Shown here in pieces: positions 34,391 through 43,001 of a DNA stretch of 64,000 nucleotides; the stretch's first letter is position 1, and each line of letters starts with the position of its first letter. Where the stretch lies: positions 1-64,000 of the forward strand of contig NZ_JASLER010000034.1 in assembly GCF_030151085.1 (NCBI RefSeq), written 5' to 3'. A program made the position numbers and the translations under genes. The notes below the pieces were generated by a model, which saw nothing but the letters and a program-made list of their open reading frames with translations, did no database searches and was not told where the DNA came from. The stretch is from Bacteroides sp. (GTDB taxonomy: Bacteria; Bacteroidota; Bacteroidia; Bacteroidales; Bacteroidaceae).

Positions 34391-36411
34391 AGTGTACAAT
34401 TCAAGATATAAACAGCAAATGTATTCGCTTCAAGCTCTACACTCAACGAGCGACCTTCAGCCTGCAAGGCAGACTCGCGAGGAGTGATGGCGACAGGATT
34501 GTCAAGCGTATTATCCTTATCCATCTCCACAGAGCTCAGTTTGATGCAACGTCCACCGGTAAGCGTCTGTTGCTTCTTCAGTCCGTCGAAAGTCAGATTC
34601 AGCGTTTGGGACTTGTCGGAGGTATTGGCAACCTTCACAATAATTTCATGCTTGTCCGCGTCGTAGACTGCACTGGCAAAGAGTCCGTTCTGTCCTTCAG
34701 CTCCCGTTAGCGGTTTCTTGTCCATAGTCAGAGGAAGTACATTCGTACCCTTGCAGGTGGAGTAGAGTTGCTGCACATAGTAGCTCACGGTGCGTACCGA
34801 CTGGAGGTTGTCATACCAAATCATATCCGGACGCCACTGCCAGCCTTCGACATGTGCAAAGAGCGGAGCATAAGTAGCCATGTGCACTATATCGGCATTG
34901 CGTTCAAGTCCGGTCATGAAAGCTGCCTCGAGGAGAGCGGCATGGTAGTGATTCCATTTCTTACCCTTGCCATGGCAGGCATATTCTCCGGCAAAGACCT
35001 TAGGTCCCTTGCGGTCGTAGTTGTCATAACGGGCTCCCTGACTGAGGAACCAAGACTCCGGACGATAGAAATGCTCGTCCACCAAGTCGGCTTTCAGGCG
35101 TTTCATCTCAGGCCAGAGGTAATCGAATTGCTTTCCTTCGGAGTCAGGACCTGAACTACCTATAATTTTTATATCAGGATAAACCTTACGGATGGCCTCA
35201 ACAAAAGGTACAAGATGTTCAGGATATTCAGTTCCCCATTGCTCGTTGCCGATGCCGATAAACTTGAGGTTGAAAGATGCAGGATGCCCCATGTCGGCAC
35301 GTACTTTACCCCATTTGGTATTAACATCACCGTTGGCAAACTCAATCAAATCGAGTGCATCCTGAATATAAGACTGCAAATCACAAACATCTGCATGAGC
35401 ATCTGCATTCGGATTTTGGAACTGGCATGCCAATCCGCAACTCAATACGGGGAGTGGCTCAGCACCAATCTCTTCGGAGAGTTGGAAGAATTCATAGAAC
35501 CCCAGTCCATAGCTCTGATAGTAGTCGGGATAGAAGCGGTGCGGGAAGGTGTACTGCCAACGATTTTCGTTGAGCGGTCGGTTTTCGACCGGCCCCACAG
35601 AATTCTTCCAGTCATAGCGCGTCTCCAAGTCGGTACCTTCCACGATGCATCCACCGGGGAAACGGAAGATACCAGGCTTGATGTCAGCCAGTGCTTGGGC
35701 AAGGTCCTTGCGCAGACCGTTCTCATGTCCCTGCCAGGTATCGACGGGAAAGAGCGAGACATGCTCCAAGTCCACCGTCTGCGGTGAGGCTAGGAAGATA
35801 CGGAGCACGGCTTTAGAATCTGTAACGACAGGCTTCAGCATCACCTGATACTTCTTCCATTCACGCGAATCAATAACCAGTTCACTGGTGGTCAAAGCAT
35901 GTTGTTCGCCCATGGATTTAGTATCGACCAGCTCAATACGAATCTTTCCGGCCTCCCCACCATCGGGGATGCGTGCCCACACAGAGAAGCGATACTCCTC
36001 GCCCTGCTTCACACCGATACCAAAGAAACCTTCGTTATCCAGCCCCGTCTGCTTGTGCGGATGTCCAGCATAGGCCAAACGCACATAATGGGGATTCTTC
36101 TCAAACGGTCCATCGTCCTTCAGCGACACACGCCCGAAGGTCTTCCAGCCCATTAGTTTCTGCGGGAACTCGAAGGAACGGTTCTTCACCAACTCGGCAT
36201 AGAGCCCACCATCAGCGGCATAGTTAATGTCTTCAAAAAAGAGCCCATACATGGTGGGCTGTATTTCCGCACCCAGTTTCTTGGTTTGCACGACGAGTTC
36301 ATTGGTCTGAGCCTGAAGCATCATGCCTGCGGTCAAGGCCATAACGGCTAATAATCCTTTGCTTTTAATCATGTTTCTATTAGATAAGTTTATATTCATA
36401 ATTACCTTCAT
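34387..36411 (-). CDS. GH51 alpha-L-arabinofuranosidase with inserted carbohydrate-binding-like domain
   Basis: Up to 674 aa. The signal peptide is most natural from the in-frame ATG at 36370-36372 (MIKSKGLLAVMALTAGMMLQAQ), so the true start may lie there rather than at 36411. A CBM4/9-like jelly-roll insert (about 85-225, KTFGRVSLKDDGPF to DLEHVSLFPVD) precedes the TIM-barrel. Counting from 36411, the acid/base is Glu390 (IGIGNEQWG) and the nucleophile Glu476 (KVFAGEYA). A C-terminal beta domain ends the protein. It removes arabinose side chains or terminal units in the periplasm. It lies between two GH43 genes and is preceded by the 22-bp repeat array B. Confidence 0.93.
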   Translation of the reverse strand: MKVIMNINLSNRNMIKSKGLLAVMALTAGMMLQAQTNELVVQTKKLGAEIQPTMYGLFFEDINYAADGGLYAELVKNRSFEFPQKLMGWKTFGRVSLKDDGPFEKNPHYVRLAYAGHPHKQTGLDNEGFFGIGVKQGEEYRFSVWARIPDGGEAGKIRIELVDTKSMGEQHALTTSELVIDSREWKKYQVMLKPVVTDSKAVLRIFLASPQTVDLEHVSLFPVDTWQGHENGLRKDLAQALADIKPGIFRFPGGCIVEGTDLETRYDWKNSVGPVENRPLNENRWQYTFPHRFYPDYYQSYGLGFYEFFQLSEEIGAEPLPVLSCGLACQFQNPNADAHADVCDLQSYIQDALDLIEFANGDVNTKWGKVRADMGHPASFNLKFIGIGNEQWGTEYPEHLVPFVEAIRKVYPDIKIIGSSGPDSEGKQFDYLWPEMKRLKADLVDEHFYRPESWFLSQGARYDNYDRKGPKVFAGEYACHGKGKKWNHYHAALLEAAFMTGLERNADIVHMATYAPLFAHVEGWQWRPDMIWYDNLQSVRTVSYYVQQLYSTCKGTNVLPLTMDKKPLTGAEGQNGLFASAVYDADKHEIIVKVANTSDKSQTLNLTFDGLKKQQTLTGGRCIKLSSVEMDKDNTLDNPVAITPRESALQAEGRSLSVELEANTFAVYILNCTL

Positions 36412-36449
36412 GGCAGCACATCACTACTTTTTCATACTTTACATTCAAT

Positions 36450-36581
36450 AAAGTGTCACTGTACTAGTAGTAAAGTACTACTTTATCTATTGTAAAGCGT
36501 CACTGTACTACTAGTAAAGTACCACTTTATCGGTAGTAAAGTATCACTGTACAATATACAAAGTAATCGTACAGTAATAAG
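36450..36581. repeat. Tandem array B, period 22 bp (44-bp double units), about six units
   Basis: Units start at 36450, 36472, 36494, 36516, 36538 and 36560, each with AAAGT or AAAGC. Alternate units are the most alike (AAAGTGTCACTGTAC, AAAGCGTCACTGTAC, AAAGTATCACTGTAC versus AAAGTACTACTTTATC, AAAGTACCACTTTATC), giving a 44-bp super-period. The array lies in the 180-bp gap between the GH43 stop and the GH51 start of one operon. The internal near-palindromes would form RNA hairpins. Confidence 0.8.
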
Positions 36582-36591
36582 TCTCTGATAA

Positions 36592-38082
36592 TCATTTGGT
36601 TCTTTTCCCCCACACCGACCGTCCCCGGCTATCGAGTCCGGTAAAGAGTATGGTTTCCGTCTCGTTCTCCCAGTCGTGACCGGCAAAGACAATCAGGTTT
36701 TGCAATGCTTCGCCGTTCAGCACCAGCGTCAGCATCTGACGGCTTTCCGTAAAGGTCCAGTTGCCCCTGCCCTCACCCAGTTTGCCGGACTTCTCCAGAC
36801 TCAACGGTTGCGACATGTTCCACTCTTCCTTCTTCAATTCGCCTTCGCCCCAAAGTATCTGCCCGGCTTCCAGTTGCCGTTCATACAAAGGCTCCTGCAC
36901 ACGAATGATTTCCCACTCGCCTGCCAAATCCTCCGGAGAGAACCGGCGTGACTCACTGCCTGCATAACGCTCGGGCGACACCACCGGCCAGCCATCTTCC
37001 GTGAAGAACACTTGTCTCAGGTGGAGGTTCATCAACTGATTGTGTGGCGAAAGACGTCCCTGATGTACCATGAAGTACTGCCCGTCGTCCGTCGTGAACA
37101 CCCCGCAATGTGCCGTACCTGCCCATCCGGGATGATTGGCAAAGCGGTAGGGCGCTGTCAGAATAGGGAAATTGTTCGTAGTGTCGGCTACAGCCTTTCC
37201 GAAATAATCCGTAAACGAACCTTCCGCCTTGTCCGAACGGGAGACACGTACATTGTAGGTCGTCATCAGTGGGTCGTAGGAAGTAAAGAGGAAATATTGC
37301 TTCAAGTCGCGATTGTAGAAAATTTCGGGTGCTTCGAGGTTATCTTTCCGGTAGTTGGCGCGGCGAGCCGTCAAGTGTCCCTTGTCATCGACTTCAGCCG
37401 TGAGCCCCGTCTCCGGATTCAGTTCCACGCAATACAGTCCACCGAAGTAGGAACCGTAGTGCATCCACCACTTACCATCAGCAGCGTCTACCACAACGCT
37501 AGGGTCGATGGCGTTCATCGCCGTCCCGGGACCGGTCTTCACTACACAACCCATCTGCTTCCAAGGACCTTCGGGAGAATCTGATTCCGCCAAGCCGATA
37601 TAGGACGTATTGAGACCGAAAGCCGAGACACAATAGTAAAGTCGATAGCGGTTCTCGTAAGGAATAATGTAGGGCGCCCAGATGTTCGTGGCTCCCTTAC
37701 CCCCGGTACAAGCATGCACCCATTCCACCGCCTCCTGCGGAATCTCGGGAAATGCCCACCCGCAGAACTCCCAATGCACCAGGTCTTTGGAACGGCGCAC
37801 CTGGATGTAACCCAACGGCACACCTTTTTCTTCAGCCTCCCGACGATTCTCCTTGAAAATGGCGTCGGTGGAGTACATATAATAATAGTCGCCCAACTTC
37901 CGGCACGAAGGATCGTGCACGTTATAAGTTCCCCACGAGCGGTAATTGTCCATCGAAGATACGGCAGAATAGTCGTCCTGCCAAGGATTGGGCGAGGACA
38001 CTGGTGTAAACACCGAAGGTGTGCATCCTGACAACAGAATGCACATCCAGCCAAAGGCCATGCAAAGCAAGTTTTTCATCAT
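36592..38082 (-). CDS. GH43 endo-arabinanase-like lipoprotein (first gene of leftward operon)
   Basis: 496 aa from ATG 38080-38082. The frame extends to a TTG at 38166, but that region holds the promoter and operator boxes. Lipoprotein signal MMKNLLCMAFGWMCILLSGCTPS (lipobox LSGC). The GH43 propeller shows YNVHDPSCRKLGDYYYMYSTD (base Asp), GTAMNAIDPSVVVDAADGKWWMHYGSYFGG and LEAPEIFYNRDLKQYFLF (acid Glu), the pattern of endo-1,5-arabinanases. The C-terminal ~120 residues (from LAGEWEIIRVQEPLYERQ, ending VWGKRTK) match the C-terminal arabinanase domain also present in the GH43 at 50127. It is likely surface-anchored and cuts the arabinan backbone. Confidence 0.9.
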   Translation of the reverse strand: MMKNLLCMAFGWMCILLSGCTPSVFTPVSSPNPWQDDYSAVSSMDNYRSWGTYNVHDPSCRKLGDYYYMYSTDAIFKENRREAEEKGVPLGYIQVRRSKDLVHWEFCGWAFPEIPQEAVEWVHACTGGKGATNIWAPYIIPYENRYRLYYCVSAFGLNTSYIGLAESDSPEGPWKQMGCVVKTGPGTAMNAIDPSVVVDAADGKWWMHYGSYFGGLYCVELNPETGLTAEVDDKGHLTARRANYRKDNLEAPEIFYNRDLKQYFLFTSYDPLMTTYNVRVSRSDKAEGSFTDYFGKAVADTTNNFPILTAPYRFANHPGWAGTAHCGVFTTDDGQYFMVHQGRLSPHNQLMNLHLRQVFFTEDGWPVVSPERYAGSESRRFSPEDLAGEWEIIRVQEPLYERQLEAGQILWGEGELKKEEWNMSQPLSLEKSGKLGEGRGNWTFTESRQMLTLVLNGEALQNLIVFAGHDWENETETILFTGLDSRGRSVWGKRTK

Positions 38083-38107
38083 ATTAGCATTAACATTGTT
38101 CATGCTG

Positions 38108-38115
38108 CGAAAATA
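38108..38115 (-). promoter_or_regulatory. -7 element of the leftward arabinan operon
   Basis: TATTTTCG on the minus strand, one mismatch from TAnnTTTG. It lies 19 nt from the nearer HTCS box and 25 nt before the start codon. The equivalent spacing at the susC promoter is 18 nt. No TTTG -33 element is seen, as expected for an activator-dependent promoter. Confidence 0.55.
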
Positions 38116-38134
38116 CGCCGGATTCCAGCTACGC

Positions 38135-38167
38135 AAGGTGGACAAACGGACTTTTAAGGTGGACAAA
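38135..38167 (-). promoter_or_regulatory. Probable HTCS operator of the leftward GH43-GH51-GH43 operon
   Basis: Two identical 12-bp boxes, read toward the gene as TTTGTCCACCTT (minus strand, 38156-38167 and 38135-38146), are repeated with a period of exactly 21 bp. The same pair, in the same orientation relative to its target gene, precedes the susC operon at 42663-42695. Conservation at only these two promoters around the HTCS gene is the basis of the call. Confidence 0.75.
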
Positions 38168-38198
38168 CAGTCATTTTCACCAAAAGAGCCGGCAATTT

Positions 38199-38230
38199 TT
38201 CGGAGATTACGAGTAATCTACATATCTTTG
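38199..38230 (+). promoter_or_regulatory. Probable promoter of the HTCS gene
   Basis: The -7 element TATCTTTG (38223-38230) matches the consensus. TTTC at 38198-38201 lies 21 nt upstream in place of TTTG. It is about 100 bp before ATG 38329 and beyond the operator boxes, so mild autoregulation is possible. Confidence 0.5.
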
Positions 38231-38328
38231 CCTCAAAGGCGAGGAAAAGCTACACTCCAACGTATTCGAGCAAACTTGCTCCTGCCTTGGTTCTGTGTTT
38301 TCTTTGTTCCAGACTAATACAAATCAGT

Positions 38329-41300
38329 ATGAAAAAATACATCGCTTTACACCTTATTATATTAAGCACCCTCCTGCTATCCTTCTGCCCTTTCTCCATT
38401 CTGTATGCGCAGGAATCGTTCACCGATCGCTATAATATCAGCTACATCACCATGAACGAAGGTTTGCCCCATAACTTCGTCGACGATATCTATCGCGACA
38501 GCCACGGCTTCCTCTGGATATGCATGGGTGGCGGCGGACTGTCACGCTACGACGGCTACGAATTCATCAACTTCACCCCCGACACTCCCCACTGCCGACT
38601 AAAGAGCAACTTTATCCGCAATGTCTACGAAGACAATCTCCAACGCCTATGGGTCGTTTCTGAAGGAGGAACCGACATCATTGACCTCTCCACCCTACAG
38701 TCCGTTCCCCTGATAGACGAGGGGAAGTTATCCACCGACCTTTCACGCCAGCCCGCCTCCCTCGTCATAAGCGATGCCACGGGCTGCATCTGGCTACATT
38801 GTGGCAACCGACTCCACCGTATCTCCTTCGATGAAGAAGGAGGTATCAAAGAAATCCGCTCCCTTGATGCTCCCGGTATCTATCGCAGCGAAATCACCTT
38901 CAGCGATATAGATCAAGACGGCAAGGTATGGATAGGCCTGAACGGCAAACTCTGCAAGGTAAACGCCGACGCGAAAGGTGGGCTCACGGCCGTTCCCGTA
39001 GCCGAATGCCTGACTTTTGCCCCCGACACTTACTTCACCGACTTCATTGCCAAGGAAAATGAAGTCTGGATTTCAACCAACCTAGGTCTGTACCGCTATA
39101 ACAGAAACCAAAACATCGTGAAGCACTATGAGCACATCCCCGACAACCCATATTCCCTCTCGCAAAACTTCCTGACCAGCCTGGCCGTGACTAGCGATCA
39201 ACAACTGATTATAGCCACCTTACGGGGTATCAGCGTCTATAATCCCCTCAAAGACAACTTCGAACGCATCAGCGACAGTTTCTCCGAAACCGGCAGCAGT
39301 CTGCTGAACAGCAACTTCGTCAACTGCATCACCGTCGAAGGAAAACATATCTGGATAGGAACAGAAAGCGGTGGCATCAACAAATTCACCTCCAAACGCC
39401 TCTCCATACAGAACTTCCTGCACGACCGTGAGAATCCCCAAACCCTTTCACACAATCCCGTCAATGCCATCTACGAGGATAACCAAGGAACCCTGTGGGT
39501 GGGTACCGTAGAAGGCGGACTGAACCGAAAAGAAGCAGGCAGCAACCGTTTCACTCACTACACCCACGAAAATGGAGCACTGAGCCACAACTCCGTCAGC
39601 GCCATCACTGCCGACTCGCAAGGCAGACTCTGGGTAGGCACCTGGGGAGGCGGCATCAATCTGCTCGACCGGAAGAATCCCAAGCAAGCACTCGAAGTCA
39701 TCTCTACAGAGAACGGCAGCGGCTACCCGGTAGACTTCATCGGCGCCCTAGCGTACGACTCCATCAACAACGGAATGTGGATTGGAGCCAACCAAGGTAT
39801 CTTCTTCTATGACTTCAAGAGTCGGAAAGTCCTTTCCCCAATGGCCGACCACGCTGCCGAAGACATCCGCGGATGCATCGGCTCCATCATCGACAAGGAC
39901 GGCCAATTGTGGATGGGTTGTCTGGATGGCGTCTATGTCATCGACCTGCATTCCCGCCCGAGAACATCGCCGGACGGTTCATTTTCCTACCGCTATCTGA
40001 AGTACAAGCTGGATGACCCGTCCTCCGGCCTGATTGAGAAAATAACCTGCTTCTATGAAACAGGCAACGGAACCTTATGGCTGGGTAGCAACGGCTACGG
40101 GCTCTACAAACGGACAGTTGACGCCAAAGGTAAAGAATGCTTCACAGCCTACACCACTACCCAAGGCTTGTCCAACAACAGCATACACAGCATCCTCGAA
40201 GATAGCAAGGGATGCTTGTGGATAGCCACCAACAACGGTCTCTCCCGCTTGCTGAAATCGGAAGAGCGCTTCATCAACTACACGCTACAGGACGGACTGA
40301 GCAATACCCAATTCTATTGGAATGCCGCCTGTCGCTCCACTCGCAACGAGCTATACTTCGGTAACGTAGCCGGTCTGGTGATGATAGAATACGACCTACC
40401 CGACATTTCTCAGCAACCTTCGCAAGTGCGCTTCACCCGGCTGATAGTGGGCAACGAAGAGATACGGCCAGGCAGTAAACAGTTGCCGCTAGATATATCC
40501 GTAACCCAGGAGATACGTATACACGAACGCCAGAAATCCTTCTCGCTAGAGTTCTCCGCCCTCAATTTCGAACCCGACGATGCAGCCACCTACAGCTACC
40601 GCCTCATCGGCTTTGACAAGGAATGGATACAGGTGCCCAGCAACCGCCGCTTTGCCAGCTATACCAACCTATCGCCCGGAAACTATACACTGCAAGTGAA
40701 GTATTCCTCCAACAACGGTAACCGGGAAGAGGTGGTAGCAGAGCTCAGAATCATTATCCTCCCCTATTTCTATAAAACCGCCTGGTTCATTCTACTGGTT
40801 CTATTCCTGCTTTCGCTCATCGTCTGGCAATTCTACCAGTGGCGCATACGCAGCCTAAAACACCAAAAAGAGCTTCTGCACCACAAGGTGGAGCAACGCA
40901 CCCACGAGCTGAACGAGCAGAAGCAGTTACTAGAGAAGCAGACAGAAGAACTTTCCAGACAAAATGAGGTGCTGAAGCAACAGAACGAAAAGATTACCAG
41001 CCAGAAAGCCCAATTGGTGCAAATGGCACGCAAAGTGCAGGAACTCACTCTGGACAAAATTTCTTTCTTCACCAACATCACCCACGAATTCCGCACACCG
41101 ATAACCCTGATTATCGGTCCCATCGAACGCGCCCTGAAGTTGAGTTACAACCCGCAGGTAATAGAGCAACTGCATTTCGTGGAACGCAACTCCAAGTACC
41201 TGTTGTCGCTTGTCAACCAATTGATGGATTTCCGGAAAGTAGATTCAGGAAAGTTCGAGATTGTCAAAAGTAAGAACAATTTCCTGAAATTCGCCGACGA

Positions 41301-42609
41301 GCTCATCATCCCATTCCAAGCCATCGCCCGGGAGCGCAACATACAGTTAAAACGGTACTACCACATGCATACACCGGAAATCGCCTACGACGAAGAAGCT
41401 ATGCACAAGGTATTCACCAACCTACTGAGCAACGCCATCAAGTTCACGCCCAACGGCGGCACCGTATCTCTATTCGTTGCCCTACTTCCCCCTGCCGGAA
41501 CCCGCAAGGGCACCCTCTACATCTGCGTCAGCGATACCGGCAGCGGCATTCCTACCGAAGACCTACCCAAAATATTCGGCCGCTTCTATCAGTCGCAAGG
41601 ACAAACCAAATACCCCATGTACGGGCAGGCTGGAAGTGGCATAGGCTTGTATCTATGTAAACGCATCGTACAGATTCATGGCGGTGACATCTATGCCCGC
41701 AACAACCAGCATATAGGTTGCTCGCTGCGCATCCTACTACCTCTTTCCGAAGAGACAAGCAGTACCGTGACAGAGATTGTAGAAAGACACGCACAGCCAG
41801 ACACTCCTGCCTTCTACCAGACGGACACACTGGAGAAGAAAGGCCTCCGTATCCTCGTCGTAGAGGACAATGCCGACATGCGCGGCTACATCCGCTCCAT
41901 CCTGCGCGACAAATACGAAGTGACAGAAGCTGCCGACGGCGCCGAGGCCCTGGACATACTGAAATCACAGTACATAGATTTCATCATCAGCGACCTAATG
42001 ATGCCCGTCATGGATGGACTGGAACTTTCACGCAAAGTGAAAGAAAACATCTCTATCTCCCACATCCCCTTCCTGATGCTGACAGCCAAGACTTCGCAAG
42101 AATCGCGCATCGAAAGCTATCGCATCGGCGTCGACGAATATCTGTTGAAACCCTTCGACGAAATCCTGTTGCTAACCCGCATCGAAAACATCCTCGAAAA
42201 CCGCAAACGCTACCAAAAGAAGTTTGCCATAGCAATGGATGTAGATGTTCTGAATATGGAAGAAGAATCAAGCGACAAGAAGTTCATCAACCATGTGATG
42301 GAAGTAATGAAGGAGCACTACAATAACTCCTATTTCGAGGTCAGTGATTTCTGCGAAGCGGTAGGTGTAAGCAAGAGTCTGCTGAATAAAAAGCTACAAA
42401 GTCTCGTCGGACAGCCAGCAGGACAGTTCATACGCAACTACCGCCTGAACATTGCCCGCGAACTATTGCTGAAAAACCGGGAGAATAAAAGCATGAACAT
42501 TGCGGAAATTGCATACGAAGTAGGGTTCAACGACCCTAAATACTTCACTAGATGCTTTACCAAATACTTTAATGCAACACCCAGTTCACTGCTTAATGAA
42601 GAAGAATAG
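38329..42609 (+). CDS. Hybrid two-component system (HTCS) sensor-regulator of the arabinan locus
   Basis: 1426 aa from ATG 38329; the 14 extra codons upstream are unlikely. Domain order: signal peptide; a periplasmic double propeller of two-component-propeller repeats (about 30-700, repeated LWIGT/LWVGT motifs); Y_Y_Y domain (about 720-805); one transmembrane helix (about 814-836); coiled coil; histidine kinase with phospho-acceptor His919 (TNITHEFRTP) and ATPase domain; receiver domain with Asp1222 (SDLMMPVMDG); C-terminal AraC-type helix-turn-helix (about 1320-1426). It binds a sugar outside and activates genes from the same chain. It lies between the two operons it should control. Arabino-oligosaccharide as ligand is inferred from the neighbours. 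Confidence 0.96.
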   Translation: MKKYIALHLIILSTLLLSFCPFSILYAQESFTDRYNISYITMNEGLPHNFVDDIYRDSHGFLWICMGGGGLSRYDGYEFINFTPDTPHCRLKSNFIRNVYEDNLQRLWVVSEGGTDIIDLSTLQSVPLIDEGKLSTDLSRQPASLVISDATGCIWLHCGNRLHRISFDEEGGIKEIRSLDAPGIYRSEITFSDIDQDGKVWIGLNGKLCKVNADAKGGLTAVPVAECLTFAPDTYFTDFIAKENEVWISTNLGLYRYNRNQNIVKHYEHIPDNPYSLSQNFLTSLAVTSDQQLIIATLRGISVYNPLKDNFERISDSFSETGSSLLNSNFVNCITVEGKHIWIGTESGGINKFTSKRLSIQNFLHDRENPQTLSHNPVNAIYEDNQGTLWVGTVEGGLNRKEAGSNRFTHYTHENGALSHNSVSAITADSQGRLWVGTWGGGINLLDRKNPKQALEVISTENGSGYPVDFIGALAYDSINNGMWIGANQGIFFYDFKSRKVLSPMADHAAEDIRGCIGSIIDKDGQLWMGCLDGVYVIDLHSRPRTSPDGSFSYRYLKYKLDDPSSGLIEKITCFYETGNGTLWLGSNGYGLYKRTVDAKGKECFTAYTTTQGLSNNSIHSILEDSKGCLWIATNNGLSRLLKSEERFINYTLQDGLSNTQFYWNAACRSTRNELYFGNVAGLVMIEYDLPDISQQPSQVRFTRLIVGNEEIRPGSKQLPLDISVTQEIRIHERQKSFSLEFSALNFEPDDAATYSYRLIGFDKEWIQVPSNRRFASYTNLSPGNYTLQVKYSSNNGNREEVVAELRIIILPYFYKTAWFILLVLFLLSLIVWQFYQWRIRSLKHQKELLHHKVEQRTHELNEQKQLLEKQTEELSRQNEVLKQQNEKITSQKAQLVQMARKVQELTLDKISFFTNITHEFRTPITLIIGPIERALKLSYNPQVIEQLHFVERNSKYLLSLVNQLMDFRKVDSGKFEIVKSKNNFLKFADELIIPFQAIARERNIQLKRYYHMHTPEIAYDEEAMHKVFTNLLSNAIKFTPNGGTVSLFVALLPPAGTRKGTLYICVSDTGSGIPTEDLPKIFGRFYQSQGQTKYPMYGQAGSGIGLYLCKRIVQIHGGDIYARNNQHIGCSLRILLPLSEETSSTVTEIVERHAQPDTPAFYQTDTLEKKGLRILVVEDNADMRGYIRSILRDKYEVTEAADGAEALDILKSQYIDFIISDLMMPVMDGLELSRKVKENISISHIPFLMLTAKTSQESRIESYRIGVDEYLLKPFDEILLLTRIENILENRKRYQKKFAIAMDVDVLNMEEESSDKKFINHVMEVMKEHYNNSYFEVSDFCEAVGVSKSLLNKKLQSLVGQPAGQFIRNYRLNIARELLLKNRENKSMNIAEIAYEVGFNDPKYFTRCFTKYFNATPSSLLNEEE

Positions 42610-42662
42610 CTGAAATATTACCCTCTATACGGAATAAGCGCATTTTTTACACTTATTATTCA

Positions 42663-42695
42663 TTTGTCCACCTTATAAAGTCGTTTGTCCACCTT
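42663..42695 (+). promoter_or_regulatory. Probable HTCS operator of the susC operon
   Basis: TTTGTCCACCTT at 42663-42674 and again at 42684-42695, period 21 bp. The second box ends 18 nt before the -7 element. The same arrangement occurs at 38135-38167 for the divergent operon. Confidence 0.78.
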
Positions 42696-42713
42696 CACTT
42701 ATAGCGCAAGCCC

Positions 42714-42721
42714 TACTTTTG
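42714..42721 (+). promoter_or_regulatory. -7 element of the susC operon promoter
   Basis: TACTTTTG matches TAnnTTTG exactly and lies 18 nt after the operator boxes. No TTTG is found at -33, consistent with an activated promoter. Confidence 0.6.
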
Positions 42722-43001
42722 CCATGCAATCGGAGCTCAATCCTTTCGGAGAGAACCATGCACTTAAGTTTAATTTTAATATTAATATTATGAAGAATGA
42801 CAAAAGAATGGCTGCCGCATCGTGCACGGCATTGGCTAAATTCAACCTTCCCCAATTGATTTTCATTACGCTTGCGAAGCCTGTGACCTGACTATCTTCG
42901 GTAGTCAACGTCGGATCATGCCATGCATCAATCCGACATCGTAATTATAGTTAGCAACAATCTAATTGATTATTTTAATAATAACCTTAATACTTTTAAA
43001 A

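Larger units (their letters stand above)
42610..43001 (+). promoter_or_regulatory. Long structured leader upstream of susC
   Basis: After the promoter, about 270 nt precede the SusC start. Visible structures are a GACTA/TAGTC hairpin with a TTCG-containing loop (about 42892-42906) and a 7-bp stem GTCGGAT (42910-42916) / ATCCGAC (42931-42937). A 33-codon ORF (42790-42891, MKNDKRMAAASCTALAKFN) also lies here, with unknown reality. Long leaders and antisense RNAs are known at other Bacteroides susC genes, so a post-transcriptional control element is possible. Confidence 0.45.

Noticed and set aside
35215..35787. Long antisense ORFs (190 aa here and others opposite GH, HTCS and SusD genes)
   Set aside because: They are shadows of well-supported coding sequences in the GC-richer part of the window, with no family similarity or start signals.
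36450..36581. CRISPR array
   Set aside because: Units are contiguous with no unique spacers, the period is only 22 bp, the units are degenerate and no cas genes are present. The same reasoning applies to 9339-9470 and 49854-49941.
42685..42891. 68-codon ORF in the susC leader as a gene
   Set aside because: It begins upstream of the -7 element, overlaps promoter sequence and has no recognisable product. Only a shorter internal ORF could be translated, and that remains unproven.
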